From Staphylococcus croceilyticus (lineage in GTDB: Bacteria > Bacillota > Bacilli > Staphylococcales > Staphylococcaceae), in the NCBI RefSeq assembly GCF_002902575.1, contig NZ_PPRD01000061.1, positions 1-64,000 of the forward strand: a stretch of DNA of 64,000 bases. The letters are read 5' to 3'. Both the position numbers and the translations under genes were made by a program. Under the pieces are notes generated by a model, which searched no databases, was not told where the DNA came from, and saw only the letters and a list, made by a program, of their open reading frames with translations. This document shows, piece after piece, positions 7,884-18,293 of the stretch; the stretch's first letter is position 1; every line of letters starts with the position of its first letter.

Positions 7884-10133
7884 TTATGCTGGTTTGTTTT
7901 GGCTAGTTTCTTCACGTTTTTTACGTACTGTGTTGACTAACACTGTTAATGCGTCTTTCACTTCGTCTTCTTTACGTGTTTTTAAGCCGCAGTCTGGGTT
8001 AACCCAGAATAATGAACGGTCAATTTGTTGTAAAGAACGATCAATTGCAGTCGCAATTTCATCTTCAGTAGGAATACGTGGACTGTGGATGTCATAAACA
8101 CCTAAGCCAATACCTAGATCATAGTTAATGTCTTCAAAGTCTTTGATTAAATCACCATGACTACGTGATGTTTCAATAGAGATAACATCTGCATCTAAAT
8201 CGTGGATGGCATGGATGATTTGACCAAATTGAGAATAACACATATGCGTATGAATTTGAGTTTCATCTTGGACTGAAGATGTTGCAAGTTTGAATGAATT
8301 TACTGCATCTGCAAGATATTGTTCATGATATTCAGAACGTAATGGTAAACCTTCACGTAATGCTGGTTCATCTACTTGGATTACTTTAATACCCGCTTCT
8401 TCTAATGCTAATACTTCTTCATCAATTGCTAATGCGATTTGATCTTGAACTACTTTACGTGGAACGTCTACACGTTCGAATGACCAGTTTAAGATAGTAA
8501 CAGGACCTGTTAACATACCTTTTACAGGTTTGTCAGTTAAACTTTGTGCATAAACCGTTTCTTTGACTGTTAAAGGTTCAGTCCATTTTACATCTCCATA
8601 AATAACTGGTGGTTTTACGGCACGTGAACCATAAGATTGAACCCAACCAAACTTAGTTACTAGGAAACCTTGAAGTTTTTCACCAAAGAACTCAACCATG
8701 TCGTTACGTTCGAATTCTCCGTGCACAAGTACATCTAAACCAATGTCTTCTTGGATTTTAATCCAACGTGCAATTTCACTTTCCAAGAAATTGTTATATT
8801 CTTCATCTGAAATGCGATGGTTCTTCCAGTCAGCACGATATTTACGAACTTCACGTGTTTGAGGGAATGAACCAATCGTTGTAGTTGGTAAATCCGGTAA
8901 ATTTAAACGTGCATCTTGTACTTTTTTACGTTCAGGGAATGCTGATTTACGGCTTGTTGGCACGCTGTCAAAGTCATATTCTAAGTTTTTGAATGATTGA
9001 CTTTGGAAACGTTCATAACGTGCTTTTAACTCGTCGTATTTTTTGCTGTCGTTATTATTGAATAAACGGCGAAGTGCGTCTAACTCGTCTAACTTTTCAG
9101 TAGCGAAACTTAAACCTTCTTCGATAGACTCATCTAATGTTTCATCATCTAATGACACAGGCACATGTAATAATGAAGATGATGGTTGAATGACGATAGT
9201 TTCAGCGTAGTGCTGTAATGATTCAATTAATTCTTTCTTACTTTCGATGTCAGCTGCCCAAACATTACGTCCGTCGATGATACCAGCGTATAACGTTTTA
9301 GATTTATCGAAGTCACCTGCTTCAATTTGTTTTAAGTTATAGCCATTATCGTGTACAAAGTCTAAACCTAAACCACCAACTGGTAATGAACTTAAGAATT
9401 TAACATTTGCACGTTCAAAGTAAGTTTGAATCACTAATTTATCTGCTAATCCCGCTTCAGCAAAATAGTTATAAGCTTCTTTCGTAATATCTTCATAGTT
9501 TGCACTTTCATCTGTCACTAAAATTGGTTCATCAACTTGAATATATTCAGCGCCAGCATCTACAAGTGATTGAAGCACTTCTTTATATAATGGAAGTAAA
9601 GTTTGTACTTTTTCTTCGAATGATTGGTTGCCACCTTTAGATAATTTCACAAAAGTAATTGGTCCAACGATGACAGGATGTGCATTAACATTAAGAGATT
9701 TCGCATAGTTAAAACGGTCTAATAATACGTTACGATTTACTTTAGGTTCGACATTGTTCCATTCTGGCACAATATAGTGATAGTTCGTATTAAACCATTT
9801 AATTAATGCACTCGCGACATGTTCTTTATTACCGCGCGCAATATCAAATAGTAAGTCATCGTTTACTTCGCGTCCTTGGAAACGTTCAGGGATAATGTTG
9901 AATAATAATGATGTATCAAGAATGTGGTCATATAATGAGAAATCACCAACTGGTACGCTATCTAAATTATAATTTTTTTGGAGTAATAAATTTTCTCGAT
10001 GTAAGTCAGTTAACGTTTGATCTAATTCTGCTTTATCAATTTTTTTAGCCCAGTAGCTTTCAATTGCTTTTTTCCATTCTCTTTTTCTACCTAGTCTTGG
10101 GAATCCTAAATTTGAAGTTGTAATTGTTGTCAT
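7884..10133 (-). CDS. metE: Cobalamin-independent methionine synthase
   Basis: 749 aa, the usual MetE length, with two similar barrel halves. The catalytic zinc ligands appear in the C-terminal half: [10 protein letters not shown] and NPDCGLKTR, plus an upstream Glu-containing [14 protein letters not shown]. It transfers a methyl group from 5-methyltetrahydropteroyl-triglutamate to homocysteine, the last step of methionine synthesis. It overlaps metF by 4 bases (ATGA), with AAGGAGG placed inside the end of metF, so translation is coupled. It depends on the T-box leader upstream of metI. Confidence 0.97.
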   Translation of the reverse strand: MTTITTSNLGFPRLGRKREWKKAIESYWAKKIDKAELDQTLTDLHRENLLLQKNYNLDSVPVGDFSLYDHILDTSLLFNIIPERFQGREVNDDLLFDIARGNKEHVASALIKWFNTNYHYIVPEWNNVEPKVNRNVLLDRFNYAKSLNVNAHPVIVGPITFVKLSKGGNQSFEEKVQTLLPLYKEVLQSLVDAGAEYIQVDEPILVTDESANYEDITKEAYNYFAEAGLADKLVIQTYFERANVKFLSSLPVGGLGLDFVHDNGYNLKQIEAGDFDKSKTLYAGIIDGRNVWAADIESKKELIESLQHYAETIVIQPSSSLLHVPVSLDDETLDESIEEGLSFATEKLDELDALRRLFNNNDSKKYDELKARYERFQSQSFKNLEYDFDSVPTSRKSAFPERKKVQDARLNLPDLPTTTIGSFPQTREVRKYRADWKNHRISDEEYNNFLESEIARWIKIQEDIGLDVLVHGEFERNDMVEFFGEKLQGFLVTKFGWVQSYGSRAVKPPVIYGDVKWTEPLTVKETVYAQSLTDKPVKGMLTGPVTILNWSFERVDVPRKVVQDQIALAIDEEVLALEEAGIKVIQVDEPALREGLPLRSEYHEQYLADAVNSFKLATSSVQDETQIHTHMCYSQFGQIIHAIHDLDADVISIETSRSHGDLIKDFEDINYDLGIGLGVYDIHSPRIPTEDEIATAIDRSLQQIDRSLFWVNPDCGLKTRKEDEVKDALTVLVNTVRKKREETSQNKPA

Positions 10134-11968
10134 GATATTGCCTCCTTGTTTTGGGTAATTGCTTTAGAATACGCTGCGAGTTCTAACGAATAATCAATAC
10201 GTTGGAAAGGTGTAATAATGTACAAACCATTAAAGTACTCATGAACTGTATCGATTAATTCTTTAGAAAGTCTCAAACTTAACTCTTTTGTTTTTTCTTT
10301 ATCATCTTTTACTGCTTTAAATTGGTTTAATATATCTTCCGACATCTTAATACCAGGGACTTCGTTATGTAGGAAAAGTGCGTTATTATAGCTCACGATT
10401 GGCATGATACCTATAAATAGTGGAGTATTAAGGTATTTAGTCGCCTCATATACTTCTTTAATTTTCTCCTTACTATAAACAGGTTGTGTGATGAAATAAC
10501 TCATGCCCGCTGCTATCTTTTTCTCTAAGCGTTTAACTGCGCCGTCTAGTTTGCGAACGTTAGGGTCAAACGCACCAGCGATGTTGAAGTTTGTATGTTT
10601 CTTCAGCGCATCACCGTCTGTATTGATACCTTGGTTAAATCGTAAAGCCAATTCTGTTAATCCTTTGGAGTTGACGTCATAAACATTTGACGCTCCAGGT
10701 AGATGACCTACTTTTGAAGGGTCACCAGTAATGGCAAGAATTTCGTTAACACCTATGAGTGATAATCCAAGCAAATGAGATTGTAAGCCGATTAAATTGC
10801 GATCACGACAGGTGATATGAACGAGCGGTTCAATATCATAGCGCTGTCGGATAATACTTGCTGCTGCAATATTGCTGACACGCACCGTGGCAAGTGAGTT
10901 ATCAGCAAGTGTTACGGCATCTACTTTGGCTTCATCTAATTTTGCGATATTTTCAAAGAATAAATCAGTATCTAAATGTTTAGGTGTGTCTAATTCAACG
11001 ATTACGGTAGGGCCGTTCTTAACTTTCGTCGTTAAGTTGTGTTTATACGTATGAGTAATAGCACGATTTGTTTTACGATTAATTGGAATGACGTTTTTTG
11101 AAGTTACAGGTTTTAAATCTTTAACAGATGTTTTGATGTAAGCAATGTGTTCGGGAGTTGTTCCACAACAACCACCAATTAATCGTACGCCTTCGTTAAT
11201 CAATTCTTGAGCGACGTCACCGAAATATTGAGCATTGTCACTATAGCGATATTCTTTGTTCTCAATATCGAGTAGGCTAGCATTGGGATAGCATGAAAGG
11301 TACGCCTTTTCCGGTAATTCGATATGAGAGAAAGAACGTTGCATATGGTGAGGACCATGATGACAATTTAAGCCCACAACATTAGCCCCGCATTCAACTA
11401 ATTGTTTTAAAGCTGTGTTAATTTCTGTACCATCGACTAAATAATTTGTATTTGAAGCGGTAAGTTGAGCGATAATTGGTATGTCATATTTACGACGTGT
11501 ACTAGTAACGATGTTGGTTAATTCTTCTAAATCGTAATAAGTTTCGAAGAGTAAGCCATCTACACCTTCTTCTACAAGTGTGTCAATTTGATTTTCTGCA
11601 TGATACTGTATGGTAGATAATGGTAATTCTTCTTGTTTTAATCCTCTGAAACCGCCAACTGTACCTAATATGAAAGTAGTTGGGTTAGCTGCGCGTTTTG
11701 CGATTTGTACAGCTGCTTTATGAATTTCTTTCACTTTGTGTTCTAAGCCAAAGGTTTTTAACTTTTCAAAATTAGCCCCATAAGTATTGGTTTGTATAAT
11801 GTCGGCACCAGCTTCTATATAGGAACGATGGATGCGTTCAACTTTGTCAGGATGAGTAAGGTTGTAAGCTTCAGGACAAGTGTCGAGACCCTCCGAATAG
11901 AGGATGGTTCCCATTGCGCCATCAGCTACTAAAACGTTGTTCTGTAATTGGTTTAATAAGCGACTCAT
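10130..11968 (-). CDS. metF: Bifunctional homocysteine S-methyltransferase / methylenetetrahydrofolate reductase
   Basis: 612 aa. Residues 1-290 are a homocysteine methyltransferase domain ([14 protein letters not shown], and the zinc site [11 protein letters not shown]). Residues about 310-612 are a methylenetetrahydrofolate reductase barrel ([15 protein letters not shown] for FAD, FFNIAG-type loop, FITQPVYS). This fusion is the YitJ type. It makes the methyl donor that MetE uses and may itself methylate homocysteine. It overlaps the end of metC by 47 bases; its own AAGGAGG lies inside metC. The start ATG at 11968 is well supported. Confidence 0.94.
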   Translation of the reverse strand: MSRLLNQLQNNVLVADGAMGTILYSEGLDTCPEAYNLTHPDKVERIHRSYIEAGADIIQTNTYGANFEKLKTFGLEHKVKEIHKAAVQIAKRAANPTTFILGTVGGFRGLKQEELPLSTIQYHAENQIDTLVEEGVDGLLFETYYDLEELTNIVTSTRRKYDIPIIAQLTASNTNYLVDGTEINTALKQLVECGANVVGLNCHHGPHHMQRSFSHIELPEKAYLSCYPNASLLDIENKEYRYSDNAQYFGDVAQELINEGVRLIGGCCGTTPEHIAYIKTSVKDLKPVTSKNVIPINRKTNRAITHTYKHNLTTKVKNGPTVIVELDTPKHLDTDLFFENIAKLDEAKVDAVTLADNSLATVRVSNIAAASIIRQRYDIEPLVHITCRDRNLIGLQSHLLGLSLIGVNEILAITGDPSKVGHLPGASNVYDVNSKGLTELALRFNQGINTDGDALKKHTNFNIAGAFDPNVRKLDGAVKRLEKKIAAGMSYFITQPVYSKEKIKEVYEATKYLNTPLFIGIMPIVSYNNALFLHNEVPGIKMSEDILNQFKAVKDDKEKTKELSLRLSKELIDTVHEYFNGLYIITPFQRIDYSLELAAYSKAITQNKEAIS

Positions 11969-13097
11969 TGAAAGCCTCCTTTAATGCGTAGTTGATGTCT
12001 GCAATTAATTCTTGAGGTTGTTCTAGACCTACACTTAATCGGAATAAGCCGAATGTAATACCGCGTTCATTTCGAACGTGTTCAGGAACGGCAGCGTGTG
12101 ACATTGTAGCAGGGTGCGAAAGAATCGTTTCTACACCGCCTAAACTTACTGAAATTAAGGGTAAAGTAAGTGCATCTACAAAAGCTTGGGCCTTTGTTTC
12201 ATCTTTTAATCTGAAACCGATAACGGCGCCACCACTTTTTGCTTGAGACAAGTGGAGTGAGCTATTTCCGGGATAATATACTTCGGCAATTTCGTCTCGA
12301 TTGCTTAAAAATTCAACAAGTTGTTCCGCATTTGATGTGGATTGTTTAAAACGCACTGGTAAAGTTTTTAAGTGTTTAGCTAAAGTCCAACTATCGTGTG
12401 CGGAAAGGGCAGTACCTGTACCGTTTTGAAGTAAATAAAGTGCATCTGCCACATCTTTACGATTTGTAATTGCAGCACCAGCTATAATATCGCTATGGCC
12501 TCCTAAAAACTTAGTAGCTGAATGGACAACGATGTCGGCGCCTAGAGCAAGCGGTGATTGACCTAAAGGCGTCATAAAAGTATTATCAACAGCGAGTAGT
12601 AAATCATGTTGGTGTGCAATGTTAGCAACTGCTTGAATATCGGTAATTTTAAAGCATGGGTTTGAAGGTGTTTCTACATAAATTAATTTAGTGTTCTCTT
12701 GAATAGCGTGTTCAATTTCAGTAGGGTTGGTAGCATTAACTGTAGTAAATCGAATATTAAAACGATTAAGGATTTGTTCAGTTAATCTGAACGTACCGCC
12801 GTAAACATCATCTGGAAGAATGACGTGATCTTCGGCTTTTAACGTAAGTAGTACTGCTGAAATTGCAGCTATGCCTGAGGCAAAAGCGTAAGCATATTTG
12901 CCGCCTTCAAGTTTGGCTAATTTTTCCTCAAGTAATTGACGATTAGGATTACCACTTCTTGCATAATCGAATTTAGCGTTACCACCTAGGATACTTTGGT
13001 GAAAAGTAGAAGAATCGTATAATGGTGGGTTCGCTGAATTGTAATCTATGCCTCTATGTTCATCAAAAATGACTTCTGTTTCTTTGGATAAACTCAT
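11922..13097 (-). CDS. metC: Cystathionine beta-lyase
   Basis: 391 aa PLP enzyme of the Cys/Met metabolism family. It contains YARSGNPNR (cofactor phosphate), DNTFMTPL, and the PLP-lysine in HSATKFLGGHSDI. It cleaves cystathionine to homocysteine, pyruvate and ammonia. It starts in a 4-base overlap with metI and ends 47 bases inside metF. The beta-lyase assignment rests on its position second after metI in the staphylococcal operon; sequence alone does not separate beta-lyase from gamma-synthase or gamma-lyase. Confidence 0.88.
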   Translation of the reverse strand: MSLSKETEVIFDEHRGIDYNSANPPLYDSSTFHQSILGGNAKFDYARSGNPNRQLLEEKLAKLEGGKYAYAFASGIAAISAVLLTLKAEDHVILPDDVYGGTFRLTEQILNRFNIRFTTVNATNPTEIEHAIQENTKLIYVETPSNPCFKITDIQAVANIAHQHDLLLAVDNTFMTPLGQSPLALGADIVVHSATKFLGGHSDIIAGAAITNRKDVADALYLLQNGTGTALSAHDSWTLAKHLKTLPVRFKQSTSNAEQLVEFLSNRDEIAEVYYPGNSSLHLSQAKSGGAVIGFRLKDETKAQAFVDALTLPLISVSLGGVETILSHPATMSHAAVPEHVRNERGITFGLFRLSVGLEQPQELIADINYALKEAFNESLIKPITEQRFSS

Positions 13098-14197
13098 GAA
13101 ATCACTCCTACTTTAGAATTCTCTAGTGCTTGAATAATATCTGCTTCAATATCGTTATAGTCTTCAATACCAATAGATAGTCTGATTAAGTGTTCGTCGA
13201 TACCACGTTTATCTTTTTCTTCATCAGGCATATCAACGTGTGTTTGTGTATAAGGGAAAGTAATGAACGTTTCAGTTCCACCTAAACTCTCAGCAAAAAT
13301 ACAAATTTCTAAATTTTCCAAAAATTTAGCGACGCTGTAAGCCTTATTAAGTCGTAAACTTAACATCCCTGTTTTACCGCTATAAAGTACTTCATCAATC
13401 GATTCTGACGTTTGACACCTTTCGGCTAACTTCTGTGCATTTTCTTGAGAGCGATCAATTCTTAAATGTAATGTTTTCAAACCACGTTGTAGTAAATAAC
13501 TATCAAGTGGTGATAATGTTGCGCCAATCATATTATGGAATTGACCAAGTTGTTCCGCTAAAGTTTCATCTTTGACCGTAACTACGCCTGCTAATACATC
13601 ATTGTGTCCACCGATATATTTTGTAGCAGAGTGAAGAACGATATCTGCGCCTTCTTCTAATGGCGTTGATAGATAAGGTGTTAAAAACGTATTGTCGATA
13701 ATGGTTAATAAATTATGTTTTTTACTAAGTACGTAATATGGCTCAATATCGATTTCAATCATTTGTGGGTTTGAAATAGGTTCGATGAAAAGTGCTTTAG
13801 TATTAGGCGTAATATGTGTCGTGACTTCTTCATAATTTAAAAAATCTACATAAATGAATTTAATACCGTATTGCTTTTCATAAAAATCAAATAGTCTAAA
13901 TGTGCCACCGTATAAATCAAAAGCTACTAAAATTTCATCGCCTGGCTTAAACAAGTTACAGACTAACTGGATAGCAGCCATACCACTTGATGTAGCAAAG
14001 GATGCAAGCCCGCCTTCTAACTTGGCAAATGATTCTTCAAATGCTGATCGTGTAGGGTTCTTTGTTCTCGTATAATCGTATCCTGTTGATTGTCCAAGAT
14101 GAGGATGTTGATATGCAGTAGACAAATAGATTGGATTAGCAATTGCACCAGTCGTATCTTTAGTTAAGGAAATTTGCGCTAATTGAGTATCTTTCAT
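13094..14197 (-). CDS. metI: Cystathionine gamma-synthase / homoserine-ester sulfhydrylase
   Basis: 367 aa PLP enzyme related to the next gene. It has YDYTRTKNPTR, IDNTFLTPYL and HSATKYIGGHNDV with the PLP-lysine. As the first gene of the operon it corresponds to staphylococcal MetI, joining an acylated homoserine to cysteine (or sulfide). A T-box leader lies immediately upstream, so it is made only when charged initiator/methionyl tRNA is scarce. The start follows AGGAGGGTTTG. It is a little shorter than MetC because it lacks an N-terminal extension. Confidence 0.9.
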   Translation of the reverse strand: MKDTQLAQISLTKDTTGAIANPIYLSTAYQHPHLGQSTGYDYTRTKNPTRSAFEESFAKLEGGLASFATSSGMAAIQLVCNLFKPGDEILVAFDLYGGTFRLFDFYEKQYGIKFIYVDFLNYEEVTTHITPNTKALFIEPISNPQMIEIDIEPYYVLSKKHNLLTIIDNTFLTPYLSTPLEEGADIVLHSATKYIGGHNDVLAGVVTVKDETLAEQLGQFHNMIGATLSPLDSYLLQRGLKTLHLRIDRSQENAQKLAERCQTSESIDEVLYSGKTGMLSLRLNKAYSVAKFLENLEICIFAESLGGTETFITFPYTQTHVDMPDEEKDKRGIDEHLIRLSIGIEDYNDIEADIIQALENSKVGVIS

Positions 14198-14223
14198 GTC
14201 AAACCCTCCTAATTTATTCTCAA

Positions 14224-14281
14224 TAAAAAAAGCTTCCGTCCTTTAAACCCGATATGTATCGGATGTAAAGGACGAAAGCTT
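14224..14281 (-). terminator. T-box regulated terminator
   Basis: On the minus strand, AAGCTTTCGTCCTTTA pairs with TAAAGGACGGAAGCTT and runs into seven T residues about 25 bases before metI. It is the off-state hairpin of the T-box leader. Confidence 0.9.
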
Positions 14282-14680
14282 GTTTCGCGGTACCACCTTT
14301 GTTTATTACTTTATTGCTAAAGTAACCTCAAACAGTACGCCAAATTTGACTTAATCCGTACTGAACAAGGGACCACCTTATTATCGTTATTTATAGTTAA
14401 TAACTTCTAATAAAAAACTCATTTAGCTTATATAAGTAAATGAGTATTAACGATAATTTAGCGACGTCTAATATTCCAGTACGCCATTAAACAAAAATGT
14501 TAATACTGTATCGCTATAACGGGCGAACCCGTTGATACCTCATATTGGCATCAACACTCAAAGGCCATTTTCAAACTTTCTTTCTATGCCTCTTCTCAGC
14601 TTACGAGACTCTCTGTATCAGCAGTGTAAGTTTTACTTTCCTTATTACCGTGTGTAATTTGTGTTTTTTTAAGTTAATTC
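14224..14680 (-). promoter_or_regulatory. Methionine T-box riboswitch leader of the met operon
   Basis: Reading the minus strand, the conserved T-box sequence AAAGGTGGTACCGCG lies at 14300-14286, just before the terminator. Upstream, the stem I region contains AGAGAGTCTCGTAAGCTGAG-like T-box features, and an AUG at 14567-14565 is a likely specifier codon for Met. An additional hairpin (CTCATTTA/TAAATGAG, about 14419-14447) sits between stem I and the antiterminator. The leader is about 450 nt long, as reported for the unusually long S. aureus met leader that senses initiator tRNA. Uncharged tRNA binding allows antitermination into metI. Confidence 0.92.
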
Positions 14681-14682
14681 AT

Positions 14683-14711
14683 AGCTTACAGACCCAAATT
14701 ACATTTGTCAA
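14683..14711 (-). promoter_or_regulatory. Met operon promoter
   Basis: On the minus strand TTGACA (14711-14706) and TAAGCT (14688-14683) are 17 bases apart. The -35 is perfect and the -10 is weak. This would start the T-box leader near 14677. Confidence 0.6.
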
Positions 14712-14713
14712 TA

Positions 14714-14728
14714 ATTTTTCTGAAAATT
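14714..14728. promoter_or_regulatory. CodY-box-like site at the met promoter
   Basis: ATTTTTCTGAAAATT matches the CodY consensus AATTTTCWGAAAATT at 14 of 15 positions. It is placed just upstream of the -35 of the met promoter. CodY repression of this operon is established in S. aureus. Confidence 0.7.
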
Positions 14729-14953
14729 TAGATTAAATAGTTATTTCGGAAAGCGTTTAATACATTGATATGATTGAGTTACAGCTTTTAAAAAAATTTT
14801 TTATAACTTTCGACGAATAAGTTGATCAGCTCTTGTGAAAATTATGAAATATTTTTTAAAATTAAAGTGAAAAAAGAGGCATAACATCAGATACTATATT
14901 ATGATTTAAAATATTAAATTTTTTAATGCATAAAAGAGAGGAGGCAAAATATT

Positions 14954-15781
14954 GTGGAATATGAACACGACGAACGACTAACGTTAAATCAAAATGAGCA
15001 AGTACAAAAAGTAGCTATTTCAGAGATAAAAGCTAATCCTTATCAACCCCGTAAAACATTTGATGAAGATAGATTACAAGATTTAGCTGATTCTATTCGC
15101 ACGCATGGCATCTTGCAACCAATCGTTTTACGCAAAACGATTCAAGGTTACTATATTGTAGTGGGAGAAAGACGATTTAGAGCTTCGCAAATAGCTGGAT
15201 TAGACGAGGTACCTGCTATTGTAAAAGAGTTGTCAGATTCTGACATGATGGAGCTAGCCATTATTGAAAATTTACAACGTGAAGATTTAAATGCGATTGA
15301 AGAAGCTGAAAGTTATAAGCGGTTGATGGATGATTTAGGTATTACGCAACAAAAAGTCGCAGAAAGACTGGGTAAATCACGGCCGTATATTGCTAATATG
15401 TTGAGACTGTTAAATTTACCAACAGAAGTTTCTAAGTTAGTGAAAAATGGGAAATTATCAGGAGCTCACGGCCGTACTTTATTAGGTGTAAAAGATACTA
15501 CGACTATGAATAAATTAGCAAAACAAGCTATTCGAGAAGCATGGAGTGTAAGATATTTAGAAAATATTGTCGCAGAATTACAAGACGGTAAGGAGTCTAA
15601 AAATAGCGCGAAATCAGCTCATTTGAAACCGAAATTTATTCAAAAGCAAGAACGTCTTTTAAAAGAAAAATTTGGTACAAAAGTAGATATTTCTACTAGT
15701 AAAAATATCGGTAAAATTACGTTTGAATTTAAATCCGAAGAAGAGTTTAAAGACTTAATAAGAAAATTTAATAACGAATAA
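14954..15781 (+). CDS. spo0J: ParB/Spo0J chromosome partitioning protein
   Basis: 275 aa from GTG at 14954 with GAGGAGGC upstream. It contains the ParB boxes: ISEIKANPYQPRKTFD, the GERRFRAS nucleotide (CTP) motif near 73-80, ENLQREDLNAIEEA, and a helix-turn-helix near 120-145 (TQQKVAERLGKSRPYIANMLRLL). The C-terminal part ends in a dimerisation helix. ParB loads SMC and organises the origin region by binding parS; no parS site was seen in this window. It is the first gene of a run continuing with mscS and ychF, as in S. aureus. Confidence 0.92.
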   Translation: MEYEHDERLTLNQNEQVQKVAISEIKANPYQPRKTFDEDRLQDLADSIRTHGILQPIVLRKTIQGYYIVVGERRFRASQIAGLDEVPAIVKELSDSDMMELAIIENLQREDLNAIEEAESYKRLMDDLGITQQKVAERLGKSRPYIANMLRLLNLPTEVSKLVKNGKLSGAHGRTLLGVKDTTTMNKLAKQAIREAWSVRYLENIVAELQDGKESKNSAKSAHLKPKFIQKQERLLKEKFGTKVDISTSKNIGKITFEFKSEEEFKDLIRKFNNE

Positions 15782-15797
15782 TTTGAAGTTACTATTG

Positions 15798-15847
15798 AGG
15801 CTAAGTAATTTGTTTATAAATTGAGATATATGTTACTTTTAGCCTTT
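15798..15847 (+). terminator. Possible terminator after spo0J
   Basis: AGGCTAAGTAA (15798-15808) can pair with TTACTTTTAGCCT (15833-15845) with small bulges, followed by TT. It is weak and may allow read-through into mscS. Confidence 0.4.
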
Positions 15848-15962
15848 CTATGAGAGAAATTACTAATGAATAAAGCTAAAGACCGATATATTATCTAGTG
15901 AAAACACTGTATAATTATTTAATTATGATGAAAAATCTAAATTCAAGGGAGGAAAGTTTTGA

Positions 15963-16844
15963 ATGAATCAGGTTAAAAATGTGCTATCTTCACTATTTGA
16001 ACCTTTAACTAAACCAGAAACATATGAAAACTTAGGAATTAAACTTATTTTAATTCTTATTTATATTCTAGTAGCCATAATAGTGATTGCTATATTGAAT
16101 AAAGTTATTGAACAAGCATTTAAACTTCAAAATAAAAGTAGTAAAGGAAATAAGAAGCGTTCTAGAACACTAGTGTCACTTGTTCAAAATGTAGTAAAAT
16201 ATATCGTATGGTTCATCGTTATTACAACAATTTTAAGCAAATTTGGCATTAGCGTAGAAGGTGTTATTGCCAGTGCTGGTGTTGTAGGTTTAGCAGTTGG
16301 TTTTGGTGCTCAAACGATTGTAAAGGATATCATTACTGGTTTCTTTATTATTTTCGAAAATCAATTTGATGTAGGCGACTACGTTAAAATTAATAGCGGT
16401 GGTACGACTGTAGCTGAAGGTACGGTTAAATCAATTGGTTTAAGATCGACGCGTATTAATACGATTAGTGGTGAATTAACGATTCTGCCGAATGGTAGTA
16501 TGGGAGAGATTACTAACTTCTCTATTACAAATGGTTTCGCTATTGTGAAAATTCCAGTTTCTGTAGAGGAAAACTTAGATAAAGTTGAAAAACGATTAAA
16601 TAAATTATTTACTGCAATGCGTAGTAAATATTATCTTTTCATTACAGATCCTGTAGTGGAAGGTATCGATTCGATTGATGAAACGAAAGTAGTATTTAGA
16701 ATTTCTGCAGAAACGATTCCTGGTGAAGGTGCCTCAGGTTCAAGAATTTTACGTAAAGAAATTCAAAGAGTTTTCGTACAAGAAGGTATTAAATTACCAC
16801 AACCAATCTATGTGAAAAGTATGGATGCACAAGATAAAGCTTAA
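15963..16844 (+). CDS. mscS: Small-conductance mechanosensitive channel, MscS family
   Basis: 293 aa. There are membrane helices near 22-45, 75-95 and a pore helix 95-125 with the glycine/alanine-rich stretch ASAGVVGLAVGFGAQTIVKDI that lines MscS pores. A beta domain follows (FDVGDYVKI, LPNGSMGEITNFS), then an alpha/beta cytoplasmic vestibule. It opens on hypo-osmotic shock and releases solutes, the counterpart of the OpuA uptake system at the other end of the window. GGGAGGAAAG precedes the ATG. The DUF951 gene begins 20 bases later. Confidence 0.92.
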   Translation: MNQVKNVLSSLFEPLTKPETYENLGIKLILILIYILVAIIVIAILNKVIEQAFKLQNKSSKGNKKRSRTLVSLVQNVVKYIVWFIVITTILSKFGISVEGVIASAGVVGLAVGFGAQTIVKDIITGFFIIFENQFDVGDYVKINSGGTTVAEGTVKSIGLRSTRINTISGELTILPNGSMGEITNFSITNGFAIVKIPVSVEENLDKVEKRLNKLFTAMRSKYYLFITDPVVEGIDSIDETKVVFRISAETIPGEGASGSRILRKEIQRVFVQEGIKLPQPIYVKSMDAQDKA

Positions 16845-16864
16845 TTATCGTTGGGGGCAATTTC

Positions 16865-17068
16865 ATGACGTCAAATTATGGAATAAATGATATAGTAGAA
16901 ATGAAAAAACAACATGCATGTGGAACAAACCGATTTAAAATTATTCGTATGGGTGCAGATATTCGTATTAAATGCGAAAACTGTCAAAGAAGTATTATGA
17001 TTCCACGTCAGACGTTTAATAAAAAATTAAAAAAAATATTAGTATCTCATCAAGATACAGAAAGTTAG
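16865..17068 (+). CDS. DUF951 family protein
   Basis: 67 aa, beginning MTSNYGINDIVEMKKQHACG and containing IIRMGADIRIKCENCQRSIMIPR, the DUF951 signature. Cysteines at HACG and CENC could bind metal. It lies between mscS and ychF with short gaps, a conserved firmicute arrangement. Its function is unknown; the conserved link with YchF suggests a translation-related role, which is inference only. Confidence 0.88.
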   Translation: MTSNYGINDIVEMKKQHACGTNRFKIIRMGADIRIKCENCQRSIMIPRQTFNKKLKKILVSHQDTES

Positions 17069-17079
17069 GAGAATGATTA

Positions 17080-18177
17080 ATGGCTTTAACAGCAGGTATC
17101 GTAGGGTTACCGAACGTTGGTAAATCTACTCTATTTAATGCAATAACTAAGGCAGGCGCATTAGCTGCGAACTATCCTTTCGCAACAATTGATCCAAACG
17201 TAGGTATTGTTGAAGTACCAGATACGCGTTTAAATAAATTAACTGAAATGGTAGAACCAAAGAAAACAATTCCGACTACTTTTGAATTCACTGACATTGC
17301 AGGTATTGTTAAAGGTGCTTCTAAAGGTGAAGGTTTAGGTAATAAATTCTTATCACATATCCGTGAAGTAGATGCCATTTGCCAAGTTGTTCGTGCATTT
17401 GATGATGAAAATGTTACACACGTATCAGGACGTGTTGATCCTTTAGACGATATTGAAGTTATCAATATGGAATTAGTATTAGCTGATTTAGAATCAGTAG
17501 AAAAACGTTTACCTAGAATTGAAAAAATGGCACGTCAAAAGGACAAAACTGCTGAAATGGAATTACGCATTTTATCTAGAATTAAAGAAGCGCTAGAAAA
17601 TGGTAACCCTGTTCGTAGTTTAGAGTTTAATAACGAAGATCAAAAATATGTTAATCAAGCTCAATTATTAACATCTAAAAAAATGCTTTATATAGCTAAC
17701 GTTGGCGAAGATGAAATTGGTAATGAAGATAATGATAAAGTGAAAGTGATTCGTGAGTATGCTGCGAAAGAGGCTTCAGAAGTTATCGTTATTAGTGCGA
17801 AGATTGAAGAAGAAATCGCTACTTTAGATGATGAAGATAAAGAAATGTTCTTAGAAGATTTAGGCATTGAAGAACCAGGTTTAGATAGACTAATCAGAAC
17901 AACTTATGAATTGTTAGGATTATCAACTTACTTTACTGCTGGTGTACAAGAAGTTCGTGCTTGGACATTTAGACAAGGTATGACAGCACCACAATGTGCA
18001 GGTATTATTCATACTGACTTCGAGCGTGGTTTCATCCGTGCTGAGGTAACAAGTTATGATGACTATGTTGCAAATGGCGGGGAACAAGGTGCTAAAGAAG
18101 CAGGTAAGCAACGTTTAGAAGGTAAAGAATATATTATGCAAGATGGCGACATTGTTCACTTCAGATTCAACGTTTAG
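17080..18177 (+). CDS. ychF: YchF/OLA1 family ATPase-GTPase
   Basis: 365 aa. It has G1 GLPNVGKST (about 8-16), DIAGIVKGASKGEGLG (G3 region), a coiled coil at about 130-170, a relaxed G4 that favours ATP in this family, and a C-terminal TGS domain (about 280-365) ending DGDIVHFRFNV. YchF binds ribosomes and is implicated in stress response and translation quality. AGGAGAATG precedes the ATG. It is the last gene of the mscS-DUF951-ychF group and is followed by a strong terminator. Confidence 0.95.
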   Translation: MALTAGIVGLPNVGKSTLFNAITKAGALAANYPFATIDPNVGIVEVPDTRLNKLTEMVEPKKTIPTTFEFTDIAGIVKGASKGEGLGNKFLSHIREVDAICQVVRAFDDENVTHVSGRVDPLDDIEVINMELVLADLESVEKRLPRIEKMARQKDKTAEMELRILSRIKEALENGNPVRSLEFNNEDQKYVNQAQLLTSKKMLYIANVGEDEIGNEDNDKVKVIREYAAKEASEVIVISAKIEEEIATLDDEDKEMFLEDLGIEEPGLDRLIRTTYELLGLSTYFTAGVQEVRAWTFRQGMTAPQCAGIIHTDFERGFIRAEVTSYDDYVANGGEQGAKEAGKQRLEGKEYIMQDGDIVHFRFNV

Positions 18178-18215
18178 AATTACAATTCGCAATAAATCTT
18201 TTAAATTTATAAAAT

Positions 18216-18272
18216 AAAGCAATGTAAGTTTCGTGTGGCTTAGAGTGACAGGGAACTTACATTGCTTTTTTA
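18216..18272 (+). terminator. Terminator after ychF
   Basis: AAAGCAATGTAAGTTTC (18216-18232) pairs with GAACTTACATTGCTTT (18253-18268), followed by a T-run. It also serves the convergent small gene at 18294-18485. Confidence 0.9.
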
Positions 18273-18293
18273 TATGATTTATTTCGTTGTATC

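Noticed and set aside
7822..8097. Plus-strand frame over the metE 3' end
   Set aside because: Antisense shadow of metE including the inverted repeats; no start signals.
14545..14736. 63-codon plus frame upstream of spo0J
   Set aside because: It runs antisense through the T-box leader, whose RNA structure explains the sequence better.
14954..15781. parS site expected near the ParB gene
   Set aside because: No sequence close to the TGTTTCACGTGAAACA consensus was found by eye in the window.
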